A DNA stretch of 64,000 nt from Pegea sp. RAD2-039 (Eukaryota > Chordata > Thaliacea > Salpida > Salpidae). Shown piece by piece: positions 25,373-38,951 of this stretch (position 1 is its first letter; every line of letters starts with the position of its first letter). The stretch is taken from the NCBI GenBank assembly GCA_034620365.1, contig JAQGEQ010000084.1, forward strand, positions 372,001 through 436,000, in the 5' to 3' direction. The notes under the pieces are model-generated. The model was not told the DNA's origin and made no database searches. It worked only from the letters and a program-made list of their open reading frames with translations. Position numbers and translations under genes: made by a program.

Positions 25373-27797
25373 TCACTTGCTCTTATGATTATCTGAAGAG
25401 CAGATTGAATGAATGACCTCATTTAGGGATTGTGAGAAAGATTCGAATGAAAACTTCTCAAGAACTCTTTGTAAACCTTGCTTACCCATCTCCTTCACTA
25501 GAATCTCATCAAGACATTTCTTCCTTTAAGTAACAAGTTGAAGACATCAGTAGAGTTAAATCATTCCAACAACTATTTTAGTCATTTTTTTTTGTTAAAA
25601 TTTTGATGTTGATAGAAATGAAAATTTGTTTAATCAAATATAAATTTTATAAAAAATGATAAACTATCAATTTATCAAAGCTTCAGATAAAATCTAAATT
25701 ATATTCTGTTGGAAAAAAAATAATCATTTCTTTTAATGTCAAGTAAATCATCAAACTTATAAGTTTTTTTTCTTCTTTTAAAAACAATTTATCATCTTAT
25801 AATTAAATACTTACATAGCATCAGAAAATGAACTTTCATCTGCTTCACATAGAAAACCAGTTTCATGGTCAACAACAGTTTCACAAGGTCCTCCGTTGTT
25901 AACAGCGATCACTGGATTCTGAAAAAAAACTGAAATTAAAAATGTTTTTAAATCAAATCTTAATTAGAACTTTTTGATGAAATCTTGTAAGAGTTGTATA
26001 ATTTGCAGCCATGCATTTAATCAAATTAATTATTTTTAAAATATCATTAAAATTATCAAAATCTTGTTTTTGGGGGGTATGACCTTCTTATGATATATCA
26101 CCTTCAAGTCGATATTAGATAGATTAATAAATACTGTTAGTTTGATGGCTGAGAAACTTATCTACAAAAACTTATTCTGCTATTTAAATACAGATTATCT
26201 AATTTCAAATAATTAATTGAAACTTCTTTAATTGAATCTAAACAATATCTCTATAGTGATATATCAACAATAATGTCTTTACCTCTGTATACATTGCTTC
26301 AATAGGAACAATACCAAAATGTTCATGTGAAGGCGTGTATAAAACACTAGTAGCTGCTCGCAGTAAAGAAATTTTATCTCCATTGGAAATAGATCTTAAA
26401 AACTTGACTTTGCTTTTTAAATCTAAACTTTCTTTAAAAAGAATTTAGAATTTAAATAATAAAAGTTTTTGGTTAAAGTCTTTAAAAATGTTAAATAATT
26501 ATTTTATGAATGTTTAAAAGGACTTCTTAAAAGTTATTTTTCTAATTTTGTAGAGTTAAATAAGATTGATATTAAAAATAAGCTCCTATTTCAATCATAA
26601 TAAGTCAGAACAAGGTATTGGGTAAATTTTTTACCAGTTAAGTCTTTCAATTCTTTGTAATGTTCAACATTTTCACTTAATCTTTTATCGTAACCACCAG
26701 CCAGCACAAGCGAACACTTTTCAAATTCTTCTTTAGATATTTTTTCACGTAACATAGCTAAAAAGAGGTTTCCAGATGCAAGTTTTGATAATATAATTTT
26801 ATGTTTAAGATAAACGCTTTAAAAAATGTAAAAAACATTTACCAAAAGCTTTGATTGCCAAAGGAAGGTTCTTTTTGCGTTCGTAACGGTTGATTGATAA
26901 GAAAAGTTTTGAGATTTGGTCCTTAGAAACTTTATTTTGTGGGTTACAAAGTCGAGATTCTTTCAATTTAAACTTAGCAACATTCAAACTTGGGTACAAA
27001 ACATGAAGCTCTCGGTTTTTAAGAGTTGGGAAATTTTTTCGAAATGTATCAGCTGAAAAACAGCAGTTTAGTTTGATTAGAAAATCGTCAAATATTTTTC
27101 TGCAATTATTTTTCACTTTTTGCAACCTTTCCATAATCTGTCCTATAAGTTTACGATACCTGTAAAATGACTGTTGACTAATATCACGTCTGCGAGTCCA
27201 GTGGTTCGTTCTTCAATCCAATCAATTACTGATCTGTAAGCTGTTTTCAGAAAACTTTCCCGTTTTGTCAGTAGCTTATCAGGAAAATGACAGTAGAAGA
27301 CAATTTTGGCCGATGAGAACATTCTGGGGATAAATTAGAAAAGTCCAAATTGTCATTCAAAATTAGTTTCAAACTTTAGAATGAAGATACAGGCTGAGAC
27401 TTGATCACAAATAATTACATCTGGTTTTCTCCAAGTCATAAACGATAAATACAAAGCAATATAAATCATTTTGAGATAGGCAAATAGGGCATGGAAACGA
27501 CCAAAAAGCTTCCTGGGAATCCAACTCCCAAGGACTTTCACATAAAAAGTCCCATCTTTAGTTTCTGGAATATTAAAAAATTTATAAAAAATGAAAAATA
27601 AAATTAAAACTTGGAAGAAATGTTTAAGCCAATCAGATTTAAGATGTCAATTGACCTTCAAAACAGTGAGATTTGTCATGGTAACCAGTCATAAAGCTGA
27701 CCCGATGACCCTGATCATTTAATGCAACTGCAGCATCCACGACTAATCTCTCTGCTCCTCCGATTCCAAGATCAGGATGGAGAAAAATAACTTTCAT
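25373..27797 (-). CDS. ALG2: ALG2 alpha-1,3/1,6-mannosyltransferase (8 exons)
   Basis: Spliced by hand into eight exons: 27797-27656, 27564-27375, 27323-27160, 27052-26843, 26757-26635, 26431-26283, 25918-25815, 25523-25373. Phases agree throughout and the total is 410 residues (human 416). The N-terminus [20 protein letters not shown], the internal [16 protein letters not shown] and [14 protein letters not shown], and the GT4 active-site region [20 protein letters not shown] followed by NNGGPCETV are all diagnostic. ALG2 adds the second and third mannoses to the dolichol-linked N-glycan precursor on the cytosolic face of the ER. Eight bases before the ATG is a CTTCAG acceptor. Intron 6 (25919-26282) consists almost wholly of a 342-bp sequence repeated in TADA2B. 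Introns are 47-364 bp. It is divergent from TADA2B. Confidence 0.95.
25926..26267. repeat. 342-bp near-identical repeat, copy 1, filling an ALG2 intron
   Basis: Aligned without gaps to 31556-31897 (offset 5630) with two differences: T at 26141 against C at 31771, and C at 26149 against T at 31779. The ALG2 intron that holds it spans 25919-26282, so only 22 of 364 intron bases lie outside the repeat; they include the 5' splice site and the last bases of the acceptor. The A-run at its low-coordinate edge supplies part of the ALG2 polypyrimidine tract (read on the minus strand). No terminal inverted repeats, no coding frame and no clear target-site duplication are visible. Confidence 0.9.
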
Positions 27798-30700
27798 TAT
27801 TTATACTGAAGATTTATAATTCTATAATCTAAAATGGAAATAAGATTTTTTTGTTTTATTTAAAATAATAAATTTTTCTACAGATTCCAAAATGTTATTT
27901 AAAAATGATTAATTCATTACTAATCAACAATATATCAAAAATTTAAATTTTTTAAAATGCTTAAAAAAATTATAACTATAAAATACATAAAAATATACTA
28001 ATAATATAGAACATAATTTAAACAATTTCAAATTATCTAGTACAAATATCAACTGTTGAAAATAAAATATTTTCTAAACTGCCTACAGCATAAAAAAGAT
28101 ATAATGATGTTGATAAATTATTATCAATTAGTTTTTCAAACTGTTCAAGTTGAAAGCTAGATTTCAGTCTTTATGGCAGTTTAGTTGATCAGATTTATGA
28201 AACAAATTTCATAAGTTTGTAATAAAAACACACTATTAACAGTATAGTCTATTACTTGATATTTTTTTAGTTTGTAATAATATAAAATCAAGAAAACTGA
28301 TTACTAATTGCGTTGTAATTAACATAAAACTAAAAAAATACTTTTGTCACGACATACCAGGTTGACAGTTTTTATGCAAATTCTTTGACATTTAGTTTAG
28401 TGATAATTAAAAATTTTTAATGCAAACTTTTTGGAACATCATGAAATTTTATAAAACAAATATATTTCAAACTTCTTAAGAATCATCAAATTATAGATTT
28501 ACTTTTAACATTAATTATTTTAATAGATTACAGAGATTTATATTTATTGAAAAATTCTTCACTTTTTTTGCAAGAAATTCATTTAATTTTAAGAACTTAT
28601 TTCAACAAATTTTATTTTAACAAATAACTTACAGTGTACATCATAGATCGTTTGAACTAATATATATATATGGATATATCTATAAAAATATCATTACAAT
28701 ATAATTAATTAGGATTCATAACATAAACTAAACTATTCTTAAATTAAAAATCTTAATAACAATGAAAAACTTCTTTATTTTTACTCTTAACATTGACGAA
28801 AATTATCTTAAATTTTTAGTTCTATTTTTGAAAAAAAAAATTATGGGACATTTGTTGATTCAAAAAACTAATTTAATCACAACTTAATATTAACATGATT
28901 AATTACAGGGGCTATAACTAATCAAAATGATAAATTAATTAAAGCAAACATTGGCTTACTTGTAAGTAAAAAACTTACATCAGATGTACTTTAGAGGCAC
29001 AATTTTTTTCTAACAAATTGTTTTAAGCAAATTTCTAAACTTCAAGATTAAATCAAAAATCACTCTTTTTTAAAAAAAATTATATCGCTAATATTTTAAT
29101 TTTCGAAAAGAACAAATAAAATACTTAAATTTGAAAAATATTATTATTATTTTTTTTAATTATACATTTGTTAAATTATAACTAATAATAAGTAAATAAA
29201 CAATTAAATTTGACTGAAAAATGCTCATTCAAAATCTCAAAATTGTTTGCAAAAGAATGCCAAATAAGCATGAAGATTCGGGTATTTCCCTATATATCCT
29301 TATTTTTATAATGTATCGACTTTTTGATCTTTTTATTAAAAACTAATTCAAACTATTTATAAGCAATAACAAAAGTAAATAAGATTATAGCTTATATACA
29401 TAAAAATTATAATTTTTAATAATCAACCTCCTATTTATTTAAAACAGCCTAATTTTGTTTATATAAAATACATAAGTCATTTATAACTTTTTAAACAAAT
29501 TTTAATAATACAAATTTAACTTAAATATAAGTTTTGCTTAAATCATACCAGTATAAATGTTTTATTTTTCCAGAAGTAAAAAATTATATAAGTTGCTTAG
29601 CTAAAAGTTACATTTCCTTTTTACCATATTTGATATCTTCATCTACGAGTCGTTTGTAAGACAAATATTTTTCGGCTAGATTTATTCATAAAAAATATCC
29701 TCATCTAAAACTAAAGCGAATTTTGTTTTTAGATTTTTCTATAGTTTAGAATGTTGAACCTTCTCACAAAATCATGAATACAGGGTAGAACTTCTGCAAA
29801 TGGTTTGCTTATAGTTTTTTTAAACTGTTTTAAATCTATTATTATGCTCGATTATAAAAAATGTAAAAATTTGAAGCAAGCTTTTTTTAGCAGCTTTGTT
29901 AAATTTATAAATCGAATAAATTTTAGCATTTAACAACTTTGTTGTTCTTTAATTCACAGTTCATAATTGATTTATATTATTAAGAAAGTATCAAATATTA
30001 AAAGCCTTTACGAAAGTAAACAATAAAAATAGAAAATTTTATAAAAATTTAATCCATTTAAAAAACTTTTCACAACTTATCAATAACATTTAAAGTGCGA
30101 AACGATATTAACTAATTCAGGTAATAGTTAAAGCATTGATATAAAAGAAAATCTTTTAAGAATATTTTAATTATTCTAAACTAGACTAGCTGATTTGAAT
30201 CTTTGTTAAAAACTTATATAACTTTCTGTTCGATGCTACTAAATTACAGTTTTCTCAGAAATCGTTCAAATTACACATTAAAGTTACTTTTTTGTTGTTT
30301 ATGTTAAGTCTATTATTGTTTTTGCTAAAAACATTTTAAAGATAAGCAGACTTGCCTTCATTCACTTATTTTCAAGTTATCTCTAGTCTCGTTACTACGA
30401 TAGAAAACTTTTGTGTCAGTTCTTATACTTTGATTTATTTGTTAAAGAAACATTCAGTTGCAGTCTGAAGCTGTTTATTTTGTAGATTAGCTGCTGAATT
30501 AACATTTTAAGTATCTTACTTACTCAAGTGTTAATTTATTAAATAGTTACTTTTTATTGCGTATATTATTTTGTTAATCAAATTAACAACCATAAAACTA
30601 TAATGCTAACATACTAATAATTAAATGTGATATAAACTTGTTTAAACACTAATTTATTATTTTTGACCAAATTTCTGTTTTCTGAGGGATATACTTTTTC

Positions 30701-30869
30701 CATGATTTGTTATACAATCTTAGATAACTTTTTCATAATATTTTGTTTTGTTTCTAACTTCACATTTTTTTATCAATTGCTGTGATAAATTATCCATATA
30801 AACATTATTTGATGATAATTTCAGTCATCTTTTACAATTATTTAGTTTGTTTATATGCAGATTTTTAAA
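27798..30869. other. Shared 5' region of the divergent ALG2 and TADA2B genes
   Basis: Three kilobases of AT-rich sequence with no supportable gene between two divergent start codons. There is an (AT)-rich run near 28,660-28,675. The TADA2B side ends with an acceptor TTATATGCAG at 30851-30860, nine bases before its start; the ALG2 side ends with CTTCAG eight bases before its start. Promoters for both genes, and any 5' leader exons, should lie here but no core element is distinctive. Confidence 0.55.
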
Positions 30870-33327
30870 ATGGAAAAAAATATGTCATTAAAAGGTTGTT
30901 GTAATGGATGTAAAAGTGAATTGTCTGAAGTTTTCATAAAATGTCATGAATGTATTGCTGTGAAACTTTGCTTACAGGTTTGTATCATTGCACATTATTT
31001 GTATATGTTTATTTTACTTATAATTATTAAATATATTTCATTATACAAAGTCATGTTATCTTTTAAACAGCTCTCATTAAGAACTTTCTAATGGATAAAC
31101 TTTTCTATATGTCATGCAGAATGAATAATGTGTTTTGATTAATGTTTATTAAATTTTAAGTTAGATTATAACAAGTTGAAGTAGTTTATAAGTAAATCAA
31201 GAAATTATTATTTAAGATATCTTTTAGAATTTATAAAAAAGAAAACAAGAATGCTTAAACTGTGCTCATAGTGGAATTCCATTTGACTTATTTATAGTTT
31301 TCTAATTTTCTGTTAACAATTTTATAGTGTTTTGCTTCTGGTGTGGAATTTAGAGAGCATCTAAAAACTCATAAATATTGCCTTCAAGTAAGTCTTAATG
31401 AGAATAAAATTGTCTAAGGTTTGCTTATTTCCTAACTACAATACAATATTTTGTCATTTTTCTCACAATTGTTATATCATGATTCATTATATATGTTTTT
31501 TAAATTGGTTTAAACTTTCATGATGCCAGCAGTAAAAGCTTTTGGTTTGCTTTTGAAAACTGAAATTAAAAATGTTTTTAAATCAAATCTTAATTAGAAC
31601 TTTTTGATGAAATCTTGTAAGAGTTGTATAATTTGCAGCCATGCATTTAATCAAATTAATTATTTTTAAAATATCATTAAAATTATCAAAATCTTGTTTT
31701 TGGGGGGTATGACCTTCTTATGATATATCACCTTCAAGTCGATATTAGATAGATTAATAAATACTGTTAGCTTGATGGTTGAGAAACTTATCTACAAAAA
31801 CTTATTCTGCTATTTAAATACAGATTATCTAATTTCAAATAATTAATTGAAACTTCTTTAATTGAATCTAAACAATATCTCTATAGTGATATATCAAATT
31901 TAATTATTTCTTACAACAAATTTACTTGTTTACTTAGGATATAGGCGCATACAGTGTATTTGATGCTAAATGGTCAGCTCTTGAAGAAAAAACTTTATTG
32001 GAAAGTATTGAACAATACGGTTTTGAAAATTGGGGAAACATTGCCAAAAACTTGCCACAAAAAAGTCCCAAAGAAATAGAAAATCATTACAATAAGTTTT
32101 ATGTGGAAACAGTAATTGGAAAGGCGCTCATACCACAAGAGATACCCAACCGTATGACAGATCACACACCACCTATGCATGGTAAAAACATCTCATCATT
32201 TCAATACTACTTAGTAACCTGTAATTAAACATTGTGAAGTTTTTGATGCCTAAATTGAATCATTTCAGAGTCAATCCTATCTGTTCCACCACCGGTAGTG
32301 ATGACTGCTAGTGAAGATCTGATGAAAATCGCCTATATGCCAAATAGAGATGATTATGAGTTTGAATTTGATAACGATGCTGAGAAGGTTGTTTGTAATT
32401 TATCAGATGAAGCAGATGCAGATGAAACTGAAAAAGGTTTTTATTTATAAAATATTGAAGTTTTTGAGTTGTCATTTTTCAGACTTAACATCTGCTATTA
32501 TGGATATTTATTTGGATCGTTTGAATGAACGCCAACGTCGCAAGGATATATGCAGAGAGTATCAGCTTGTTGATAAGTTCTTTGCAAAGAATAATGCCGA
32601 TAGTGAAATGAAGAAGCATGAACGGTGAGTGGGCGGTCGTCTTTTGTTCTTTATGACGTCATTTTCATCTTTTAGTGAACTCCGAAAAAGTCTTCGTCAA
32701 TATTCGCGTTTTATGAAGCGCGATCAGTTTGAAGCTTTTATCAAGAACCAACTACGTGAACGACAATTGAAAAAACGGATCAGTCAGCTACGTCATTATC
32801 GAATTAACGGAATCACTAAACGCTCAGGTTTTATCTCTTCTTCATTTTACTCGTCATCTTCATCAAATCTTTCGTAGATTGCAACTCATTTGAAGCTGCA
32901 AGCTTCCGTCGCAACAAACGAGCTTTGAACGCCGCTAACAAGAAAACCGATTCCACAAACTCTCCATCTGGTATTTATCAATTTTAAAGCTTTCAATCCA
33001 TCACCAGCATCTTCTATTACAGATGCAGATGAAGCAGATATCCTTAATCATCGGTCAGATCCTCATTTTAATCTCCTAACTTCTTCTGAAAAGCAACTTT
33101 GCCAATCGATCAAAATATCTCCATCAAAATACATCAATTATAAATCCACCTTGATAAGGGTTTGTAAAAATCGGGTTTTGTCGCAGTGGATTACAACGAA
33201 ATTATTTCAGGAAAATATTGCAAAAAGAACTGACTCTCGATATAAAACGAAAACGAGCCAGCAGATGAGCAAGAGTCACCGTAGAGTTATTATGACTTTT
33301 CTCAAGCACCAGCAGTGGATTCTCTAA
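30870..33327 (+). CDS. TADA2B: SAGA transcriptional adaptor ADA2b (9 exons)
   Basis: Exons by hand: 30870-30977, 31328-31387, 31938-32181, 32269-32436, 32483-32624, 32676-32827, 32878-32970, 33023-33159, 33211-33327; 406 residues (human TADA2B 420). Exons 1-2 encode a ZZ zinc finger (CNGC, CHEC, CLQC and H..H pairs). Exon 3 is a SANT domain (KWSALEEKTLLESIEQYGFE) followed by IPNRMTDHTPP, which marks ADA2b rather than ADA2a. Exon 4 has YMPNRDDYEFEFDNDAE, exon 5 LDRLNERQRRKDICREYQLV. Exons 8-9 are a SWIRM domain. ADA2b links the GCN5 acetyltransferase to SAGA in the nucleus. I start at 30870, the first ATG after the acceptor at 30860. Intron 2 contains the second copy of the ALG2-intron repeat; intron 5 (51 bp) has one TGACGTCA. 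Confidence 0.94.
31556..31897. repeat. 342-bp near-identical repeat, copy 2, inside TADA2B intron 2
   Basis: Second copy of 25926-26267, same orientation on the plus strand, hence sense with TADA2B and antisense to ALG2. It occupies 342 of the 550 bases of intron 2 (31388-31937), with unrelated intron sequence on both sides. See copy 1 for the two differences. Confidence 0.9.
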
Positions 33328-33621
33328 TGTTTTTATCTCCTATTTTTCGTCTATTTTTATTTCTATACAGGATTTGTTTTTAAATTGTTTGATGAAGAAG
33401 ACACACTATTTAAGAATCTTCAAAAAACTGTTTTTAATGTTCTTCTTGATGAAATTGAACAGATTTTTTAAGTTGAAGTGGAATTTTTGAGATCTTATTC
33501 AGTCTCATCAACAAATTTCGTGTCTTTTACTTAATTATGAATCATTTTAATCAACTATCTTTTTTACCGAACAATACACGATTTTATGAGAATTTTTTTA
33601 ATAAACAATCCACTATTTTCG
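33328..33621. other. Short convergent spacer
   Basis: About 290 bases between TADA2B and the next gene on the opposite strand. It would hold both poly(A) sites. The start (33,360-33,480) continues as open, coding-like sequence (FKLFDEEDTLFKNLQKTVFN then LLDEIEQIF), which may be an alternative last exon of TADA2B following TATACAG at about 33,364-33,370. Confidence 0.45.
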
Positions 33622-36600
33622 TCAGTATACTGATGATAGCTTTACATGTCTTTGCTGATTCCTTTTAAATTCTTGTTCACATTTCTTCCACGAGTAAAGA
33701 ATGATAAAAGCGGAAAACACGACCACAGACACATAAAATAAGGCTGCCCACCACTTCAAAAGATACCTTTAAACAAAACCACTTTTCTAACTTCATTAAA
33801 TATCAAGTTTTATCCATCAAACTTCTACAAGAACATCAAAACTTGTTTAATTCACGAGATTTACTTACAACCGCTCGATATATGGAACTTGGACGCTAAT
33901 CACGTATGAGACATCACAACAACTAGAAAAAATCGGATAATTCTTAAGTAACTTCCAAGAAAATTGATAAAAAAGAACGATTAAAACCTGCCGTCAAGGA
34001 AATCCATTTTCAAAAAGTATTTATCATCACCAGTGTGATAAGCTTTTTCAAACCACAATCCGGTTATCCAAGCTTCTTCATCAGGATATTGACACTTACA
34101 GGCACTAACCAATCTAAATCAATAAAATGTCTTATTTATTAGGATGCAACAAACCTATGAGCTTTCTGTAAGATCACTTGATTGGATAAAGATTCAGTAA
34201 AGTTGGGGCATAACTGGCAGAACTACAAACAAATAAAAGTTTCAACAATCGTCATCTGATCTTCACTAATTACTTTCTTCCATGAATTGATGTTGTCAAG
34301 ACCAAAACTCGTCTTTCCATTCAGTTCAGTGATTTTGATGTCACTGAACACCGTCCGATTCGACTTTTCGCCCAAAATTATAATTAAAGGTTTAATAATG
34401 CCCAGACTCGAAGCCTTGACTAAACATGTGGTCATATCTATGAGGACACATAAAAGTGGTCAGTAAGTTGGTGGTCATCGGACCAGCACCTTCGAGCCGC
34501 TTGTCCTGGTTGTATCTCGCCGCTTGACACTGAGTCCCTCTAAAAAAGTGAAATTAGCAGCAATTGAAGCTAATTGTACAAGAAGTCACGTGATCAGGTC
34601 CTTGAAGATGACGTCATGTTCGATACACGTGACGTTGATGAAGAAGGTCTGGAGGTGAAGATATTGATTTTAGAAGATCAGTGAAAGATGAAACCTTATA
34701 AAGAGGGCGAGAACAGTGTTCAGTTGGATCTGGTCTCGCGATGCAATTGATCATTGTTAACTTTCGGGCACAGCGATTGGAAGATGAAGTCTTTGCGCTG
34801 ATCTCCATAATCAGCTTCTGTAATCAAGTCTCAGTTGAAGACATCGAATGACGTCATAGAGGACCTCATCGTGCATCAGGACTCCGTTGGTTTGTCGAAA
34901 GGTTTTGCGTTGTTGAGAAGCAATCCGTAGATGGAGAGAATCATTTGAAGATGCGGAGCAAGAGAAGTGGTCGTGATGAAAATCGGAATGATGCAGCAAG
35001 TGCGCCGCCAAGTGACGAAAAGTGAAAACAACCTACAGATGACGTCATAATTGATGGAAGAGAGGAGATCGAATATTACTTGAAGAGACTTCATATGATC
35101 TGAGAGGTCAAAGACATTAGATGTAATCTGGGATCCGTCGATAGTGAAATCAACAATGAAGTAATCACAGATGTGATTATGATCTGGAAGACTTTGAAGT
35201 AAGTTGAAGGTCTCGGAGGCGAGAGCAAATCGCTGCATCTCAACATCTGCATTTTTCCAAGTCACTCGATAAAGATCTTGATAAAGAAATTGGAAGATGT
35301 AGCTGAGATTATTTTCCTCAACCGAATCTTGTCTCCTAATCTTGAAAAACTCTTTTGCATCATATTGCAGGTAGTAGATGACGTTGGTGCTAGAAAGCGC
35401 TACAAAGTGATGGTGGTCTGCACATAATTTCGACCAATTAAAAGCCACGATGACGTCACAAAGCGCGCGTACCACTGTCACTTATGATTCGTTTGATATC
35501 AGTGAGATGAAATCTCGTTGAATCGAAATTTGAAGCAAGGACGGCTTGTTTTTGATTTGACACAATAATATGTCCAAATGAGCCTTTATTTAATCTAACC
35601 ATATTGATATTTCCTTTTGTGGTCCCGTACCAGTTTAATTTGAGGTTATGGCAAGTTAGATTGAGAATAGGACCAGTTAGTTTTAGTAAATCAAACTTAC
35701 ACTCCCCAAGCTTTAATTCATCTGCAATTGTATCCACATACAACAAATATAAGTGAGATGGTATATGGCCGAAAATGGCGTTTTTCAGTTGGATTCTAGC
35801 TGAAATTAGATTTGATGAATTTTCGTGAAAGTTTAGTTAATTTGTGACCTATTGGAAGGCTTTCCGAGAAGTTCACTTCCGACCAAAACTCGTTGGAGAC
35901 GATAAAAAGACGAGAAGCTGACCATGTAAGTACTAGATTGTTTACACTTTGAAAAAATTGAAATTCTTTATTGATAAAGCAGAAGTCAATTGAAGAAATT
36001 CCAGAAAGTTTTTTAGAAGTTATTAGCAAGTCCAGTTTCTGTGAATCATCAAATAAAAACCGGAGTTTGAATCAGAGTTTTAGTGAAATAAAAAGACCTT
36101 GAACTGAATTTGTTTGTTGATTTTAGAGTATATTACTTTTCCGGATGTTAAAAGTAGAAAGAGTGAATCTGTAGTTGTAGTAAAATCTGCAATTGTTGAC
36201 CCTGTCATTTCAGGATGGTTAAAAATCTTCATAAGTATTTCAGATGAAGATTAAAATAACCTTCAGTTCCATTTGGTAGTTGGATTATTGAAGAAGTTTT
36301 GAAAGCATTCTTTGAAATTATCAATTTGTCAGAAGAAGCAAGAACATAAACGAGAAAGGAACATTGTTTACTTATCACTTTACCGACAACTTCTTCAGAA
36401 ATTGAATATGCTGAATGTGTACCTGATAAAATATAAATCTAAAAAACCTCTAAGTTGCATATATTATTTTAACTCAAACCATTTGAATAAGTGTATGGTT
36501 GTTGTGGTAAAAAAAAAACAGTTTTTGAGGTTTCACATTTAAGAAGCTTCTTTTGATGCCTAGAATTTATTTCAATTATTTGAAATTCATTTATAGAAGG

Positions 36601-37802
36601 AGCTTTTATTGTAGCGTTCCAATAATTTCGTTGTGAATCATACTTTAAAGAGCCTATATATAAATGTAAAGTCATTAAATAGATTGAAATATATTTCTAA
36701 GATTATTATTTATTAGCAACAAAGTAGAAAAACTTATTTATTTCTGGATGAATTTGGAAATGAAAGCTTTTATTCTAAACTTGCTTGCTTAGATTATATC
36801 ACAAGGAATTGATTTTAACAAAGAAATGATCAAACCTGGAACAATCAGACTTTTGCGGTCTCTAAATCTTAAAATAACTGGCTCTTCGCCGAAATTCCAT
36901 AAAATATTGGTTACCACGAAAGAAAAATTGGATCGCTTTATTCCAAATTGTGACTTACCAGTAGATTCAATCCAAATCTTTAAAAAATGATATTTGAACA
37001 ACTCTGAGATAATTTAAATTAATTACCTGAAGCATGTGGAAGCCATTCACTTGGTGATGAGCATTTACACGCCAGTAGTAACAATAAACATCATTTGCAT
37101 AATGAATAGCAAATGTCTCTTTTAAACAACCAGAGCATTGAGCTTCTATTTCGTAAACTGAATTACCCATACAGTTTACTACATTATTAGTAAGTGTGCA
37201 ATTAGGGCTTAAATTGATGACGTTAGCAAACCCGCCATTTGAATTGACCAATGAGATTCCATCTCTTACATGATAAGAATCTTTATAATCATCATTTAAA
37301 ATTAAATGGTCTTTTGGGTAGAACTTGTCTTTTATTCTATAGAAAATAAAACTTTTATTATGTTTTGAAATAAATAGTTAATAATTTAATTGAAGTTTGA
37401 AAATAGCTTAATTAAAATAATAATATTTGTAGAGCTTTTGTGGTATTACAGACATCAAATATTTTGTGATTAGAAAATCCAGGAAATGATAAAGTTTACA
37501 AAATTTGAAATATTAGAGATAAAAATTTTCATTTATTTTTATAAAATACTTAAAATTTTTCTCATAAACTAATTTAATAATCAGCTGTTCAACGATTTAT
37601 CTGCTTATCGTTTTGAAAATATCAAATCATTTAAAAAGAAAATCATCGCGATATAAAAATTTGTTTTCAGATATAAATTTGATTTGAAAAAATTTATTAC
37701 ATGTAAAAATATATCTCACCTAATAAAATTGGAATAACTCCCAGAGAAAAGGAAGAAGTTAAAAAACATACACGTCAATAAAAATCCAAATTTACTTGAC
37801 AT
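33622..37802 (-). CDS. Single-pass type I membrane protein, multi-exon, function not assigned
   Basis: Exon 1 (37802-37720) begins MSSKFGFLLTCMFFNFFLFS, a clear signal peptide. Exon 2 (37336-37027) is a cysteine-rich extracellular segment with CSGCLKETFAIHYAND and CYYWRVNAHH. Further exons can be read at about 36,540-36,660, 36,385-36,425, 35,800-36,030, 35,480-35,750, 34,620-35,460, 34,220-34,540, 33,988-34,100 and 33,890-33,940; several joins remain uncertain. The C-terminal part has YFLKMDFLDGSCCDVSYVIS, then a membrane helix (WWAALFYVSVVVFSAFIILY) and a short basic tail ending at 33622. A large ectodomain with one C-terminal helix recalls the CatSper auxiliary subunits (beta, delta, epsilon, gamma), and the last ectodomain motif resembles theirs, but this is tentative. 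Introns contain TGACGTCA at 34,608, 34,849, 35,038 and 35,448, although the last three may partly be coding. Confidence 0.65.
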
Positions 37803-38951
37803 ATTCCAGAATAAAGTTTGTTCATATCAATTCAAGAAACAATTATTTTCTCAATTAAACTTTATATAATTTTGGAATACTAACTGGAATAAAAATTGCT
37901 TTGTTGTTCGAATTAAGTTACCTTAACTATTTAATTCGTTTAGGTAATTATGGGTTTCTGCTTAATTGACTATAATTAAGATAAATATATAATCAATTCT
38001 AGTTATCTATTTACACAGTTTATAACTTATACAACAGAAAAATTTAAATTATTAATTTCAAAGCTATATTTTAGCTTAAAACTCAATTAAATTGCGGCCT
38101 AAGGTATATTTAAATTACTTTAAATGATTTTTCTTACTTACTTTTATTTCCTACTTGGTTTTCAGGAAGATTTAAACTTAAAATAAATATTTAAGAGACA
38201 TAATAAGTATTATATACAATTTTTAAAGTAAAAAAATTATTGGTTTAATTTTTTAGTTTCTTTTTTAGATGAATAATTTTGATCAATATTAAATATTTTA
38301 TTTAGATAGCTTTAGAATTATCGATTTAAGAAAACTATTGTTAATGACAATTAATAATTTGTTTAATTAACTAACAAAAAACTAGGCTTCTAAAACAATT
38401 TTATCTATAAGTCCGACTTTCCGATCACTTATACCAATTTTTTAATGTTTTCTTATGTAAGACTCGGGAAAAATTTTGAAATATCTCCTTTATGTTATTT
38501 TTTTTTAATGACTTAAGTAAATTTCACCAGTAGATTCAGAAAATCATTGTTAAGACACCTTAATTTCAGTGACAGGACTTTTAAAACTCCATCGTGATTT
38601 CAACATTCAAATAAAGATTACCGAAGATGCAGAATCTTTTGTGGAATTCGAAATCTCTTTCAGCTGTTTTAAATATAATAAAATACGTTTCTATAATATT
38701 AATTAATCAAGATCAAACTTTCATCTTTTTTTATTTCATTCAAGGTGTTCAAAGAAACATGTTTCGTTTTATAAGAATAGAATAACTTACAAGAAGCTAA
38801 GCTTCGTTATTAGAAGCGAATTTGAAGAACGTGTGATGATAAAACAACCAATTAGAAGACTGGAAAATAATCTTTTATAGAATTGTTCTAATTTTAAAAT
38901 TCAATCAACATTTATTTTAAGGATTCCTATCAGCGACAATTAGGTATGATA
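37803..38951. other. AT-rich spacer
   Basis: No gene or RNA seen. It is the 5' flank of the membrane-protein gene and ends at the left arm of the long inverted repeat. Unlike most genes here, no good acceptor AG is visible close to the membrane-protein ATG. Confidence 0.55.

Noticed and set aside
36789-37001. Plus-strand reading of the 36.8-37.0 kb region as a separate gene
   Set aside because: The minus strand joins in phase with the signal-peptide gene, which explains the open frame better.
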